From the NCBI RefSeq assembly GCF_945952365.1, contig NZ_CAMFHX010000027.1, forward strand, positions 1 through 35,198: DNA of 35,198 nt. Reading direction: 5' to 3'. Below, one piece after another: positions 8,348 through 16,068 of this stretch (positions are counted from its first letter, which is position 1; the number at the start of each line of letters is the position of its first letter). The notes under the pieces were generated by a model. The model was not told the origin of the DNA and did no database searches. It saw nothing but the letters and a program-made list of their open reading frames with translations. The translations under genes were made by a program, and so were the position numbers. The stretch is from an uncultured Cetobacterium sp. (lineage in GTDB: Bacteria; Fusobacteriota; Fusobacteriia; Fusobacteriales; Fusobacteriaceae).

Positions 8348-9035
8348 TTCTTCTACTCTCTATTACTGCTCCGTGGCATTTTAAATATTCTAAATCCTCT
8401 CCAGATATAATAATATCTGAATATCTTTTTTTATCAGAGTTATCAGAAATTAATCTAATTTCTGATTTTTTTACCTTAACTCTTTTTATATATGTTTGAT
8501 CGTGATAATTTAAAACACACACTTTTCCATCTATACTCTCTATCTCTTTTTGTAATGGATTAATTATTACTAAATCCCCATCTGAAAGAGTTGGAAACAT
8601 TGAATCTCCACTAACCTCTACCATAAATGCATTTTTGGGAACTCCTATACTAGTAATTGAAGTTAAAACCTCCATTCTAGTGTTATCCTCAAAATTTGCA
8701 TGTCCCAATCCTGCGGCTGCTTTTCCTAACACAGGAAGTGTTATAATCTCTGTTTTTTTAACATCTTTCAAAGTTCTAGGTTCCTCAAGTTTCTTTTTTA
8801 TTAAATCCGGAGTTCTATCGTAAGCAACTACATACCTTATCTCATCAGCTTCGCTCTCTAAAGATATAAATCTTTCTATAAATCTCTCTATAAAATCATC
8901 TTTTGGAATTCTAATTCCTTTACGGTAATGTCCTACTACAGATAGAGAAGATTCTGTTTGTTTTGCAACATACTCTAAGGTAAAATTATTTTTTATCATA
9001 AATTTTTCTAAATAAATACCAAATTTTGTTTTCAC
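8340..9035 (-). CDS. Self-cleaving LexA/CI-like repressor (HTH plus S24 peptidase)
   Basis: Repressor with an N-terminal helix-turn-helix (about residues 5-45, LEYVAKQTESSLSVVGHYRKG-like in parts) and a C-terminal S24/LexA-type peptidase domain (about 95-225). The cleavage site is visible as KAAAG (A108-G109), the catalytic Ser as SGDSMFPTL (S145) and the catalytic Lys as YIKRV (K184). Proteins of this kind cut themselves when RecA is active on DNA damage. The N-terminal domain is of the phage/XRE type rather than the winged helix of true LexA, so it is a CI-like repressor that has lost its phage or serves a local target. The start is GTG, five bases behind AGGAGG. It is divergent from a 38-residue ORF, with three palindromes between. 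Confidence 0.9.
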   Translation of the reverse strand: MKTKFGIYLEKFMIKNNFTLEYVAKQTESSLSVVGHYRKGIRIPKDDFIERFIERFISLESEADEIRYVVAYDRTPDLIKKKLEEPRTLKDVKKTEIITLPVLGKAAAGLGHANFEDNTRMEVLTSITSIGVPKNAFMVEVSGDSMFPTLSDGDLVIINPLQKEIESIDGKVCVLNYHDQTYIKRVKVKKSEIRLISDNSDKKRYSDIIISGEDLEYLKCHGAVIESRRKH

Positions 9036-9062
9036 ACACTCCTCCTATCTCTCTTTTTTATC

Positions 9063-9091
9063 ATTATACTATTTTTCTACAAAAATGTAAA
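9063..9091 (-). promoter_or_regulatory. Promoter of the repressor gene
   Basis: Minus-strand boxes TTTACA (9086-9091) and TATAAT (9063-9068) are 17 bases apart. Palindrome O1 lies over the -35 box and spacer, consistent with autorepression. Confidence 0.75.
9078..9089. promoter_or_regulatory. Operator O1, TACA-AAAA-TGTA
   Basis: Four-base perfect arms, flanked on the left by TTTC and on the right by AAA. It covers the -35 box and spacer of the repressor promoter. It is one of three sites of the form TAC-N6-GTA in this intergenic region. Confidence 0.6.
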
Positions 9092-9098
9092 AAAATAT

Positions 9099-9127
9099 TT
9101 GATTTTCTTTCTACATTAAAGTATAAT
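9099..9127 (+). promoter_or_regulatory. Promoter of the 38-residue ORF
   Basis: TTGATT (9099-9104) and perfect TATAAT (9122-9127) are 17 bases apart, with transcription expected from about 9134. Palindrome O2 fills the downstream half of the spacer and enters the -10 box. Confidence 0.75.
9112..9123. promoter_or_regulatory. Operator O2, TACA-TTAA-AGTA
   Basis: Form TAC-N6-GTA with the same left flank TTTC as O1. It lies between the -35 and -10 boxes of the small-ORF promoter and overlaps the first two bases of the -10 box, so bound repressor would exclude RNA polymerase. Confidence 0.55.
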
Positions 9128-9166
9128 TCTATTAGATGAATTTTATATTTTTTTATTTTTCACTTA

Positions 9167-9178
9167 TACAATTATGTA
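9167..9178. promoter_or_regulatory. Operator O3, TACA-ATTA-TGTA
   Basis: Four-base perfect arms, followed by GAG as the complement of the flank seen at O1. It lies in the leader of the small ORF, about 33 bases after the predicted transcription start and before the ribosome site, where it could act as a roadblock or a cooperative site. Confidence 0.55.
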
Positions 9179-9202
9179 GAGGAATTTAAGGAGGGAATTT
9201 TA

Positions 9203-9319
9203 ATGAGATTTAAAAGAGTTTCTAATCACTTTTGGAGAGTTGAATCTAATGGTATTCTTATTGTCGGAACTTGGGAGCAATGTCAAAAAGAACTTAACGA
9301 TCTTTGTTCAAATAAATAA
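9203..9319 (+). CDS. Small ORF, 38 residues, under repressor control
   Basis: A short ORF behind a very strong ribosome site (AAGGAGGG, 9188-9195) and a near-consensus promoter. It starts MRFKRVSNHFWRVESNG and ends QCQKELNDLCSNK. It has basic and aromatic residues at the N-terminus, a short hydrophobic run (ILIVGTW), two cysteines, no signal peptide and no membrane helix. I do not recognise a family. The strong translation signals and the three operator-like palindromes make it likely to be a real, tightly repressed gene, the main target of the divergent self-cleaving repressor. It could be a small DNA-damage-induced inhibitor or a prophage relic; neither can be shown from sequence. Confidence 0.65.
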   Translation: MRFKRVSNHFWRVESNGILIVGTWEQCQKELNDLCSNK

Positions 9320-9408
9320 CTTTTAAAAAATTAATATTCTTTATCTAGAGATTAAATAAACTTTGTTATATAATATAAAGTAAACTAAATTTAATCTTGG
9401 AGGTTTTT

Positions 9409-10089
9409 ATGATTTTTGGTGAAAAAATTAAAATCAATTTTGAAAATATAGAAAACGGAACTAAATTAACAATTTCAAATTTTCCAAAAGGAGTTGCTAT
9501 TACAGCTTTAGACTTTGGAAAAGATTTAGCTAAAAGAACTATGGAGGGTTACTCTCCAAATCCACTTGAAGAGATTGATGTTATTTCTGGTATAAATGAT
9601 GAAACAACAACTGGTGAGGATATAGTTTTCATTTATACTTATGGAGATTTCATCTCTAGTATGATTCTTGTTGGAGCTCTTTGTAAAAAACTTCTTACAT
9701 CTATTCCAACTGTTACCCCCCTTGAAATTGGCGGAATTTTCCATGGAGAAAAAAATGAAGCCTATATAAGAGTAGCTATCCAAAAAATGATTATCACAAA
9801 CGATGCACTTGGTAGCTCTCTTGAAATAAATCTTCCTTTTGATACAGATATGAATCTATTTAAAAATAGATTTTCTAGTATAGCTTTCTCTTTAATTCCA
9901 GAGGTTGAAGCTATACAATTTGGTATTGGAACTACAATATCTAAAAAGGCTAATTCAAACTTAATTCCAGCTCCAAAAAGAGCAGAGGTGTCTTTAGCTC
10001 CTCATATAGAAAGTAAAATACCAGCTTTAGCTCTTGTTTATGATATAGTTTTCGAAAGTTTAGCAGTATTTACTTTAGTTAATCTATAA
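9409..10089 (+). CDS. Unrecognised soluble protein, 226 residues
   Basis: The start is the ATG at 9409, six bases behind GGAGG; a TTG inside that ribosome site is rejected. The protein is mixed alpha/beta by eye. It has no signal peptide and no obvious membrane helix, though it contains moderately hydrophobic stretches around residues 75-95 and at the C-terminus (ALALVYDIVFESLAVFTLV in part). There are no cysteine clusters, nucleotide loops or catalytic motifs I can name. It lies 89 bases after the small ORF, between it and glutaminase, with its own TATAAT-like box near 9370. Nothing ties it firmly to the repressor system, though read-through from the small-ORF promoter is possible. Confidence 0.75.
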   Translation: MIFGEKIKINFENIENGTKLTISNFPKGVAITALDFGKDLAKRTMEGYSPNPLEEIDVISGINDETTTGEDIVFIYTYGDFISSMILVGALCKKLLTSIPTVTPLEIGGIFHGEKNEAYIRVAIQKMIITNDALGSSLEINLPFDTDMNLFKNRFSSIAFSLIPEVEAIQFGIGTTISKKANSNLIPAPKRAEVSLAPHIESKIPALALVYDIVFESLAVFTLVNL

Positions 10090-10219
10090 ACAAATTTATT
10101 ATATAATAAACAAATTTTACTGTATTTTGATATTTAAAGAATATATTTTACTTCTTATTAATAATAAAGGTATTATACTCATATATATCGTTGAAATATA
10201 GTACTTTAGGAGGCAATAA

Positions 10220-11134
10220 ATGCAAAAACTTCTTAATGATTTAATTGAAAAACATAGAAAAATTACAGAACAAGGAAAGGTAGCTAGCTATATACCCGAG
10301 TTAGAAAAATCTAATCCTCACGATCTTGGAATATATGTCTTAGATAACAATGGAAATGAATATTTTGCAGGTGACTATAATGTAAAATTTACAGTTCAAA
10401 GTATATCTAAAGTTGTAGCTTTAATGTTAGCTATCTTAGATAATGGCGAAGAATATGTTTTCTCTAAAGTTGGAATGGACCCAAGTGGTGACCCATTTAA
10501 CTCAATAAGAAAACTTGAAACTTCTAGTAGAAGAAAACCCTACAACCCTATGATTAATGCTGGAGCTATTGTTGTTTCATCTATGATAAAGGGTGATGAC
10601 GCAAAACATAAATTCAATAGACTCCTTGAATTTTTTAAAAAAATAACAGAGGATTCAACTCTTGAATTAAATCCAAAAGTTTATCTGAGTGAAGCTGAAA
10701 CTGGAAATAAAAATAGAGCTATGGGGTATTACTTAAAAGCCGAAGGAATAATAACAGGAAATGTTGAAGACGCTTTAGAAATATATTTCAAACAGTGCTC
10801 AATTGATGTTACAGCTAAAACTATAGCTAAATTGGGACTATTTTTAGCTAACGAAGGAAAACTTTCTAGTGGAGAACAAGTAGTTTCAGAACGTGTTAGT
10901 AGAATTGTTAAAACTCTTATGGTTACATGTGGAATGTATGATAGCTCAGGTGAGTTTGCTGTCAGAGTTGGATTGCCATCTAAAAGTGGAGTTGGTGGTG
11001 GAATTGTATCTGTTGTTCCTCATAAAATGGGAATAGGAGTTTATTCTCCAGCTTTAGACCAAAAGGGTAATCCTATTGCTGGAATATCTTTACTTGAAGA
11101 ACTTTGTTCTGAATTAAAATGTAGAATATTTTAA
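10220..11134 (+). CDS. glsA: Glutaminase
   Basis: Hydrolyses L-glutamine to glutamate and ammonia in the cytoplasm. It is a serine-dependent beta-lactamase-fold enzyme: the nucleophile/base pair is in QSISK (S61, K64), YNPMINAGAI is at 108-117, and the C-terminal GVGGGIVSVVPHKMGIGVYSP segment is present (in part, near 255-275). At 304 residues it is full length for the GlsA/YbaS type. The start is an ATG behind AGGAGG. It is a single gene, closed by a strong terminator shared with the pectinesterase gene. Bacterial glutaminases of this type can feed glutamate fermentation or acid resistance; which applies here is not visible. Confidence 0.95.
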   Translation: MQKLLNDLIEKHRKITEQGKVASYIPELEKSNPHDLGIYVLDNNGNEYFAGDYNVKFTVQSISKVVALMLAILDNGEEYVFSKVGMDPSGDPFNSIRKLETSSRRKPYNPMINAGAIVVSSMIKGDDAKHKFNRLLEFFKKITEDSTLELNPKVYLSEAETGNKNRAMGYYLKAEGIITGNVEDALEIYFKQCSIDVTAKTIAKLGLFLANEGKLSSGEQVVSERVSRIVKTLMVTCGMYDSSGEFAVRVGLPSKSGVGGGIVSVVPHKMGIGVYSPALDQKGNPIAGISLLEELCSELKCRIF

Positions 11135-11166
11135 AAAATGGATGGACCAAAGTGTCCATCCATTTT
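11135..11166. terminator. Bidirectional terminator, glutaminase / pectin minus-strand operon
   Basis: AAAATGGATGGAC (11135-11147) pairs perfectly over 13 bp with 11154-11166 around a 6-base loop. It starts right after the glutaminase stop and overlaps the pectinesterase stop codon by two bases. Confidence 0.9.
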
Positions 11167-12073
11167 AAATATCCCAGTCTTTAAACATACTTTTTTTGCT
11201 ATACTTTTCTAAATCTCTCTCTTCTAATAACCTTCTTTTAGTGTTTAAAATATTTCCTTCACCTTTGTTGTTATATTCAAAAAATCTTGCAGCATCAGGA
11301 GAAAATCCAGACATCGAATCCCATCCCAAATCCCTTATATGTTCTCCTAAATTTGAGTTCATAACCACAGCACTTGGATTATATCCCTCTCTTTTTCCAG
11401 GATGCCAAGGTCTTCCTATAAAAATAGTATTTTTTTCTCCATCACTTACAAAGTTGCAGTTGTCAAATACGTATCCAACCTCTTCTGTTTCTAATGTTGA
11501 AGGTGCCATTACATATCCCACACCAGTTTCTCTAGGTATCGAATATATCTTACAATTTTCAAAGTAAGCCTGTGCTCCTCCAAATATAAAATCAACATTT
11601 CCTTCTATATAACTATCTTTATAATACTGTCTTCCTTTATTTGCATAAAGAGTATCTTGATAACCTAAAAAGTCACACTCCTCAAAATAAGATTGGTCCG
11701 CATCATTTTTTAGAGCTACTGCTTGCTTATTTTTTAAATCTGAATTTGGATAATCAAACTCATTTTTAAAAACTATTTTTTTAGCAGTGAAACCATTTCC
11801 ATTTTGAGTTATTGTAACTGATGCACTTCCTGTTGTTCCATATGTTTTTTCTGGACTTTCTCTCATTATTGTTCCTGAAGCATCATCCCAAAGCAAAATT
11901 ACCTTTCCTCTTTCTTCACCAATCAAAGTAATATTTGGCTTATCAATAATAACTTTCTCTCTGTATATTCCGTTTTTTAAATATATTGTTGCTTGTTCTT
12001 GTTGAATGTTATTTATTACATCTTGAAGACTATAGCTATCATCGATCTGTATTAACACTTTATCACATCCCAC
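11165..12073 (-). CDS. Pectinesterase, carbohydrate esterase family 8, cytoplasmic
   Basis: Removes methyl groups from methyl-esterified galacturonic acid chains. It has the right-handed beta-helix of CE8, with the family residues in order: QAVAL (Q117), GYQDTLY (D140, acid/base), VDFIFG (D161, nucleophile) and IGRPW (R221, W223). There is no signal peptide, so it should act in the cytoplasm on imported oligogalacturonides rather than on intact pectin. The start is uncertain: the GTG used here has no clear ribosome site, and a second in-frame GTG lies at residue 6 of this call; the ATG two bases upstream is out of frame. It is last in the minus-strand operon, 9 bases after uxaA, so coupled translation may explain the weak start. 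Confidence 0.9.
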   Translation of the reverse strand: MGCDKVLIQIDDSYSLQDVINNIQQEQATIYLKNGIYREKVIIDKPNITLIGEERGKVILLWDDASGTIMRESPEKTYGTTGSASVTITQNGNGFTAKKIVFKNEFDYPNSDLKNKQAVALKNDADQSYFEECDFLGYQDTLYANKGRQYYKDSYIEGNVDFIFGGAQAYFENCKIYSIPRETGVGYVMAPSTLETEEVGYVFDNCNFVSDGEKNTIFIGRPWHPGKREGYNPSAVVMNSNLGEHIRDLGWDSMSGFSPDAARFFEYNNKGEGNILNTKRRLLEERDLEKYSKKSMFKDWDI

Positions 12074-12082
12074 ATTTTTTAT

Positions 12083-13573
12083 TTAAAGAGTTACTCCATT
12101 TTTAAAAATAGCAATCTCTTTAAAGTTATTTAACTCATTATTTGTTTTTTTACCCTCAACAACATCGACTATATAATCTATAAACTCTTTCGATAGATTC
12201 TTCATAGTCATATCCTCATTCAGTAATTTTCCAGCATCAAAATCTATCCATTTTGGTTTCTTTTTAGCTAGTTCGCTGTTTGTAGATATTTTTACCGTTG
12301 GAATAAATCCACCATAAGGCGTTCCTCTTCCTGTTGTGAATAGCACAATATGAGACCCCGCAGCTCCTAAAGCTGTAGTTGCTACTAAATCATTTCCTGG
12401 AGCTTCTAGTAAAATAAGACCTCTTTCTTTTACAACTTCACCATATTTTAAAACATCTTGGACTTTAGAAATACCAGATTTTTGAGTACATCCCAAAGAT
12501 TTATCTTCTAATGTTGTAATTCCACCCTCTTTATTTCCTGGGGATGGATTTTCATAAATACATTGGTCATATGAGATGAAATATTTTTTAAAATTGTTAA
12601 CCATATCTACAGTTTTATTAAAAACATCCTCTGTCACACATCTTTCCATCAGTAAAGTCTCAGCTCCAAACATCTCTGGAACCTCAGTCAATATAGTTGT
12701 TCCATTATGCTCTACCAAATAATCTGAAAACTCTCCCACAAGAGGATTAGCTGTAATTCCAGAGAATCCATCAGACCCTCCACACTCAAGTCCAATTACT
12801 AACTCTCCAAACTCTTTCTCAACTCTTTTTTCTAATAAAATATTATCATATAACTCTTTTAGTAATTTTATTCCATCTTCAATCTCATCTTCAACATCTT
12901 GAGCTATTAAAAACCTAACTCTAGCAGAGTCATACTCTCCTAAAGTTTCTTTAAACTCCTTTACCTGATTATTTTCACATCCCAATCCAAGTACCAATAC
13001 TCCTCCTGCATTTGGATGTTTAACTATATTTTGTAAAATTGTTCTAGTATTAATATGATCCTCTCCAAGTTGAGAACAACCGTAATTATGTTTGAAAATA
13101 TTTAAGCCATCAAGATTTGACGTATCAAATCTTTTCTTAAACTCATTAATTATATTCTCTCCTACTCCATTTACACACCCAACTGTTGGAACTATCCAAA
13201 GCTCATTTCTTATACCTATTTTATTATTTTTTCTCGAATAAACTTTTACTTTTCTAGATTTATCTCTTTCTAAGTCAATTTCATTCAAATTTTCATATGA
13301 ATACGTATCTAAATCACTCAAATTAGTTTTTAAATTATGAGTATGAACCCATTCGCCAACTTCTAAATTTTTTAAACTATACCCTATCGGCATACCATAC
13401 TTTACTATGTTTTGATTTATCTCTATAGCTTCTATTGCAAATTTATGACCTTTTTTTATATCCTCTTTCAATTTAAGTTTTTTTCCATCAATCTCTACAA
13501 TTTCACCTTCAGGAATAAAACACAAGGCAACACCTACATTATCTTTCCTGTTAATCTTTATATACTTTTTCAT
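12083..13573 (-). CDS. uxaA: Altronate dehydratase
   Basis: Converts D-altronate to 2-keto-3-deoxy-D-gluconate, a late step of galacturonate breakdown in the cytoplasm. It has an N-terminal SAF domain (about 1-85, with KGHKFA at 41-46 and the His pair in VHTHN at 76-80), then the large UxaA/GarD catalytic domain, including HNYGCSQLGEDH near residue 160 and GLECGGSDGFSG near residue 260. At 496 residues it is a full-length two-domain enzyme. GarD (galactarate dehydratase) is a relative, but the size and the pectin context favour UxaA. The ATG follows AGAGGGG. The partner enzymes UxaC and UxaB are not in the window. Confidence 0.92.
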   Translation of the reverse strand: MKKYIKINRKDNVGVALCFIPEGEIVEIDGKKLKLKEDIKKGHKFAIEAIEINQNIVKYGMPIGYSLKNLEVGEWVHTHNLKTNLSDLDTYSYENLNEIDLERDKSRKVKVYSRKNNKIGIRNELWIVPTVGCVNGVGENIINEFKKRFDTSNLDGLNIFKHNYGCSQLGEDHINTRTILQNIVKHPNAGGVLVLGLGCENNQVKEFKETLGEYDSARVRFLIAQDVEDEIEDGIKLLKELYDNILLEKRVEKEFGELVIGLECGGSDGFSGITANPLVGEFSDYLVEHNGTTILTEVPEMFGAETLLMERCVTEDVFNKTVDMVNNFKKYFISYDQCIYENPSPGNKEGGITTLEDKSLGCTQKSGISKVQDVLKYGEVVKERGLILLEAPGNDLVATTALGAAGSHIVLFTTGRGTPYGGFIPTVKISTNSELAKKKPKWIDFDAGKLLNEDMTMKNLSKEFIDYIVDVVEGKKTNNELNNFKEIAIFKNGVTL

Positions 13574-13597
13574 ATTGCCCCTCTTTTAAATCTTTTC

Positions 13598-15124
13598 TTA
13601 GTCTCTTATTTTATCTCCAACGTTTCCTATTATCTCAACATTTTCAAAACTTACATTCTCAGAGTTTTTTATAAAAAATCCTGCTTTTGCCTCTTTTTCT
13701 ATAAATGACATCATAGCTGGATAATCCTCTTCAACTTCATCCTTTGTAAATTTAATACTAACATTTTTAAACTTTACATTTTGAATCGGTTTCTCTGGTA
13801 ATCCATATAAAAACCCAGCACAAACCTCGGTATTTTCACATTCAATATCTTCAAAAATTAAATTTTTAATTTGAGGAGTTCCTTTATCTACAGGTAACTT
13901 TTCCTTTGAATAAACATACTCTGTTTTTCCATCTGGATCACAGAAATAAAATGAGTTAAATACAAATGGAACTTTTACTGCATCCATATAAACATCTTTA
14001 ACCGTTATTCCATCAACTATCCCAGTTTCTCCTCTTCCCCTTCTAGTTTTAACTCTAATCCCTTTATCTGTTTTATAAAAAACACACTTTTCAATCAGAA
14101 TATTTTTTACTCCACCAGACATCTCACTTCCTATCACAACACCACCATGACCATATTTCATATGACAATGTTTTATTAAAAAATTCTCAGAAGGAGTTTT
14201 TAGCTTTTCACCTAAATATAATTTTCCTGATTTTATAGCTATACAATCATCACCTACAGAGAAATCTATTCCTAAATACTCAACATTTTTACAAGATTCT
14301 GGGTCTATTCCATCTGTATTTGGTGAGTCCGCTGGATTTTCTATTTTGAGATTTATAAATCTCAAATTCTCACAGAAAAATGGATGAACTGTCCATGATG
14401 GAGAGTTTTTTATTGTTATCCCCTCTAAAACAACATCTTTACAACTATTTAAAAATATCGATCTCGGTCTCCATGCCCCTCTTCTAACTTTAGGATTTGA
14501 CCACCAATTTTCTTTAGTGGCTTGTCCATTGATTGTTCCTTCACCCAATATTTTTACATTTTCAACATTTATTCCTGTTATTATAGATGAAAAACTATCT
14601 AGTGGATTACCTTCCCAAGTTCCTAAGTAGTATTCTTCATCTTTTTCATTTTCAATAACTCCTGGTAAAATTCCAAAATTCTCTCTTTTTGTATCCCCTA
14701 AAATCTCTGCACCTTTAGCTAATTCTAGGGTCATATCACTTTTTAAAAATAAAGATGTCACCAAATACTTTCCCGCAGGAACGAACACTCTTCCATCTTT
14801 TGGACAAGACATTATTGCTGTTTGTAAAGGAAGAGTATCATTTGACACTCCATCCCCTTTAACACCAAATTTTTTAACATTAAGAGTAAAACTCTCAATC
14901 GCTGTTTTAAACTCTTTTATTAGAACTTGATTCTCATCTTCAAAAATTTCTAAAATATAGTTCGTATCTGGTTCTAAATTGTAAACACTGTTTACTACTT
15001 TTTCAACTGCAAAAACTCTATCTCCAATTTTTGCAGTTAATTTTCTTTTTAAATAAAATTTATCTCCATTATCTATTACAAATGTTATACTTCTTGAATT
15101 TATTAGAGCTATATTTACGTTCAT
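13598..15124 (-). CDS. Polygalacturonase, glycoside hydrolase family 28, cytoplasmic
   Basis: Hydrolyses alpha-1,4 links of polygalacturonate by inversion. An N-terminal extension of about 75 residues looks like a fibronectin-like beta domain (NLEPDTNYILEIFEDE near 49-64). The beta-helix follows, with all four GH28 signatures: NTDG (269-272), DD (292-293), GHG (325-327) and RVK (357-359). There is no signal peptide, so the substrate must be imported oligogalacturonides. The layout resembles bacterial exo-acting GH28 enzymes, so release of mono- or digalacturonate is likely but not proven. The gene starts 11 bases after the permease stop, behind AAAGGGGA. Confidence 0.92.
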   Translation of the reverse strand: MNVNIALINSRSITFVIDNGDKFYLKRKLTAKIGDRVFAVEKVVNSVYNLEPDTNYILEIFEDENQVLIKEFKTAIESFTLNVKKFGVKGDGVSNDTLPLQTAIMSCPKDGRVFVPAGKYLVTSLFLKSDMTLELAKGAEILGDTKRENFGILPGVIENEKDEEYYLGTWEGNPLDSFSSIITGINVENVKILGEGTINGQATKENWWSNPKVRRGAWRPRSIFLNSCKDVVLEGITIKNSPSWTVHPFFCENLRFINLKIENPADSPNTDGIDPESCKNVEYLGIDFSVGDDCIAIKSGKLYLGEKLKTPSENFLIKHCHMKYGHGGVVIGSEMSGGVKNILIEKCVFYKTDKGIRVKTRRGRGETGIVDGITVKDVYMDAVKVPFVFNSFYFCDPDGKTEYVYSKEKLPVDKGTPQIKNLIFEDIECENTEVCAGFLYGLPEKPIQNVKFKNVSIKFTKDEVEEDYPAMMSFIEKEAKAGFFIKNSENVSFENVEIIGNVGDKIRD

Positions 15125-15135
15125 ATTTTCCCCTT

Positions 15136-16065
15136 TTATCCTTTTACTCCTCCAGCAGATATTCCATCAACAAAGTGTCTTTGTGCAGCAAAGAACACAA
15201 GTAACGAAGGTGTTAATCCTATTATCGACATCGCTAGAATTTGATTCCAGTTTACATTACTGCTTACATCCATCGACATCTTTAAAGCTAGTGCAACTGG
15301 ATATTTTTCTACGCTCGATAGATAGATTAAAGGCCCCATAAAATCGTTCATTGTCCACATAAATTGGAATAAAGCTACTGAAATTATTGCTGGCTTTAAC
15401 ATTGGTACCATTATATATACAAGTGTCTGTAATGGATTACATCCATCAACACATGCAGCTTCCTCAATCTCTTTAGGTAATCCTCTGATAAACTGTATCA
15501 GCATAAATACAAAGAATGTATCTGTTGCAAATGCCGCTGGTACAAATAGCGGTAAATATGTATCTAGCCAACCAAAGTTTTTATACATCAAGAATTGTGG
15601 AATTCTTAAAACGACATTTGGTAATAATAGTGTTGAAATTAGGATTCCAAACAGGATTTTTTTTCCTGGGAATTTAAATCTAGCAAAACCATAAGCTGTT
15701 AAAACCGCTGAAACTATTGTTAAAATAACTTTCGGAATTACAATCTTAAATGTATTTAAGAAGTATGTTGCAAATGTATACTCTGTTGATGTTTTCCATC
15801 CGTTCACATACCCCGTGAAATCAAATTTAAAATCTTTTGGTATAAATCCTATACTTGTAAATATATCTGCATTTGTTTTAAATGATGCTCCTAATAACCA
15901 AATCAAAGGATATAGCATCGCAATTCCAACAACTGATAAAATTATATATCTCATTCCCAATTTCATTCCTGATATAATAGCTCTTTTCTTTGCTCTAGCT
16001 AAATTTTCTCTTCTTATCTCCTCTGTTATACTTCCAGTTGATATATTTTTATTAATATTTTCCAT
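15136..16065 (-). CDS. Carbohydrate ABC transporter permease, MalG type
   Basis: Inner-membrane subunit of a CUT1-type sugar importer, 309 residues, with about six helices after a charged N-terminal 35 residues. The EAA loop that docks the ATPase is at about 199-225 (EIEEAACVDGCNPLQTLVYI). It starts 3 bases after the MalF-type gene, whose last codons form its GGAGGAG ribosome site. Together with the MalF-type partner and the binding proteins of the plus-strand arm it should carry oligogalacturonides. No ATPase gene is near; CUT1 systems often borrow a shared MsmX/UgpC-type ATPase encoded elsewhere. Confidence 0.92.
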   Translation of the reverse strand: MENINKNISTGSITEEIRRENLARAKKRAIISGMKLGMRYIILSVVGIAMLYPLIWLLGASFKTNADIFTSIGFIPKDFKFDFTGYVNGWKTSTEYTFATYFLNTFKIVIPKVILTIVSAVLTAYGFARFKFPGKKILFGILISTLLLPNVVLRIPQFLMYKNFGWLDTYLPLFVPAAFATDTFFVFMLIQFIRGLPKEIEEAACVDGCNPLQTLVYIMVPMLKPAIISVALFQFMWTMNDFMGPLIYLSSVEKYPVALALKMSMDVSSNVNWNQILAMSIIGLTPSLLVFFAAQRHFVDGISAGGVKG

Positions 16066-16068
16066 TTT

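Noticed and set aside
8340..10089. An intact prophage around the CI-like repressor
   Set aside because: No integrase, terminase, capsid, tail or lysis genes are present; flanks are coaBC and glsA.
11196..11567. Open frame of 123 codons on the plus strand inside the pectinesterase gene
   Set aside because: Opposite strand of a gene with intact CE8 catalytic motifs; no ribosome site or known motif.
13412..13708. Open frame of 98 codons on the plus strand across the uxaA/GH28 boundary
   Set aside because: Phe/Tyr-rich low-complexity product caused by AT-rich complement; no start signals.
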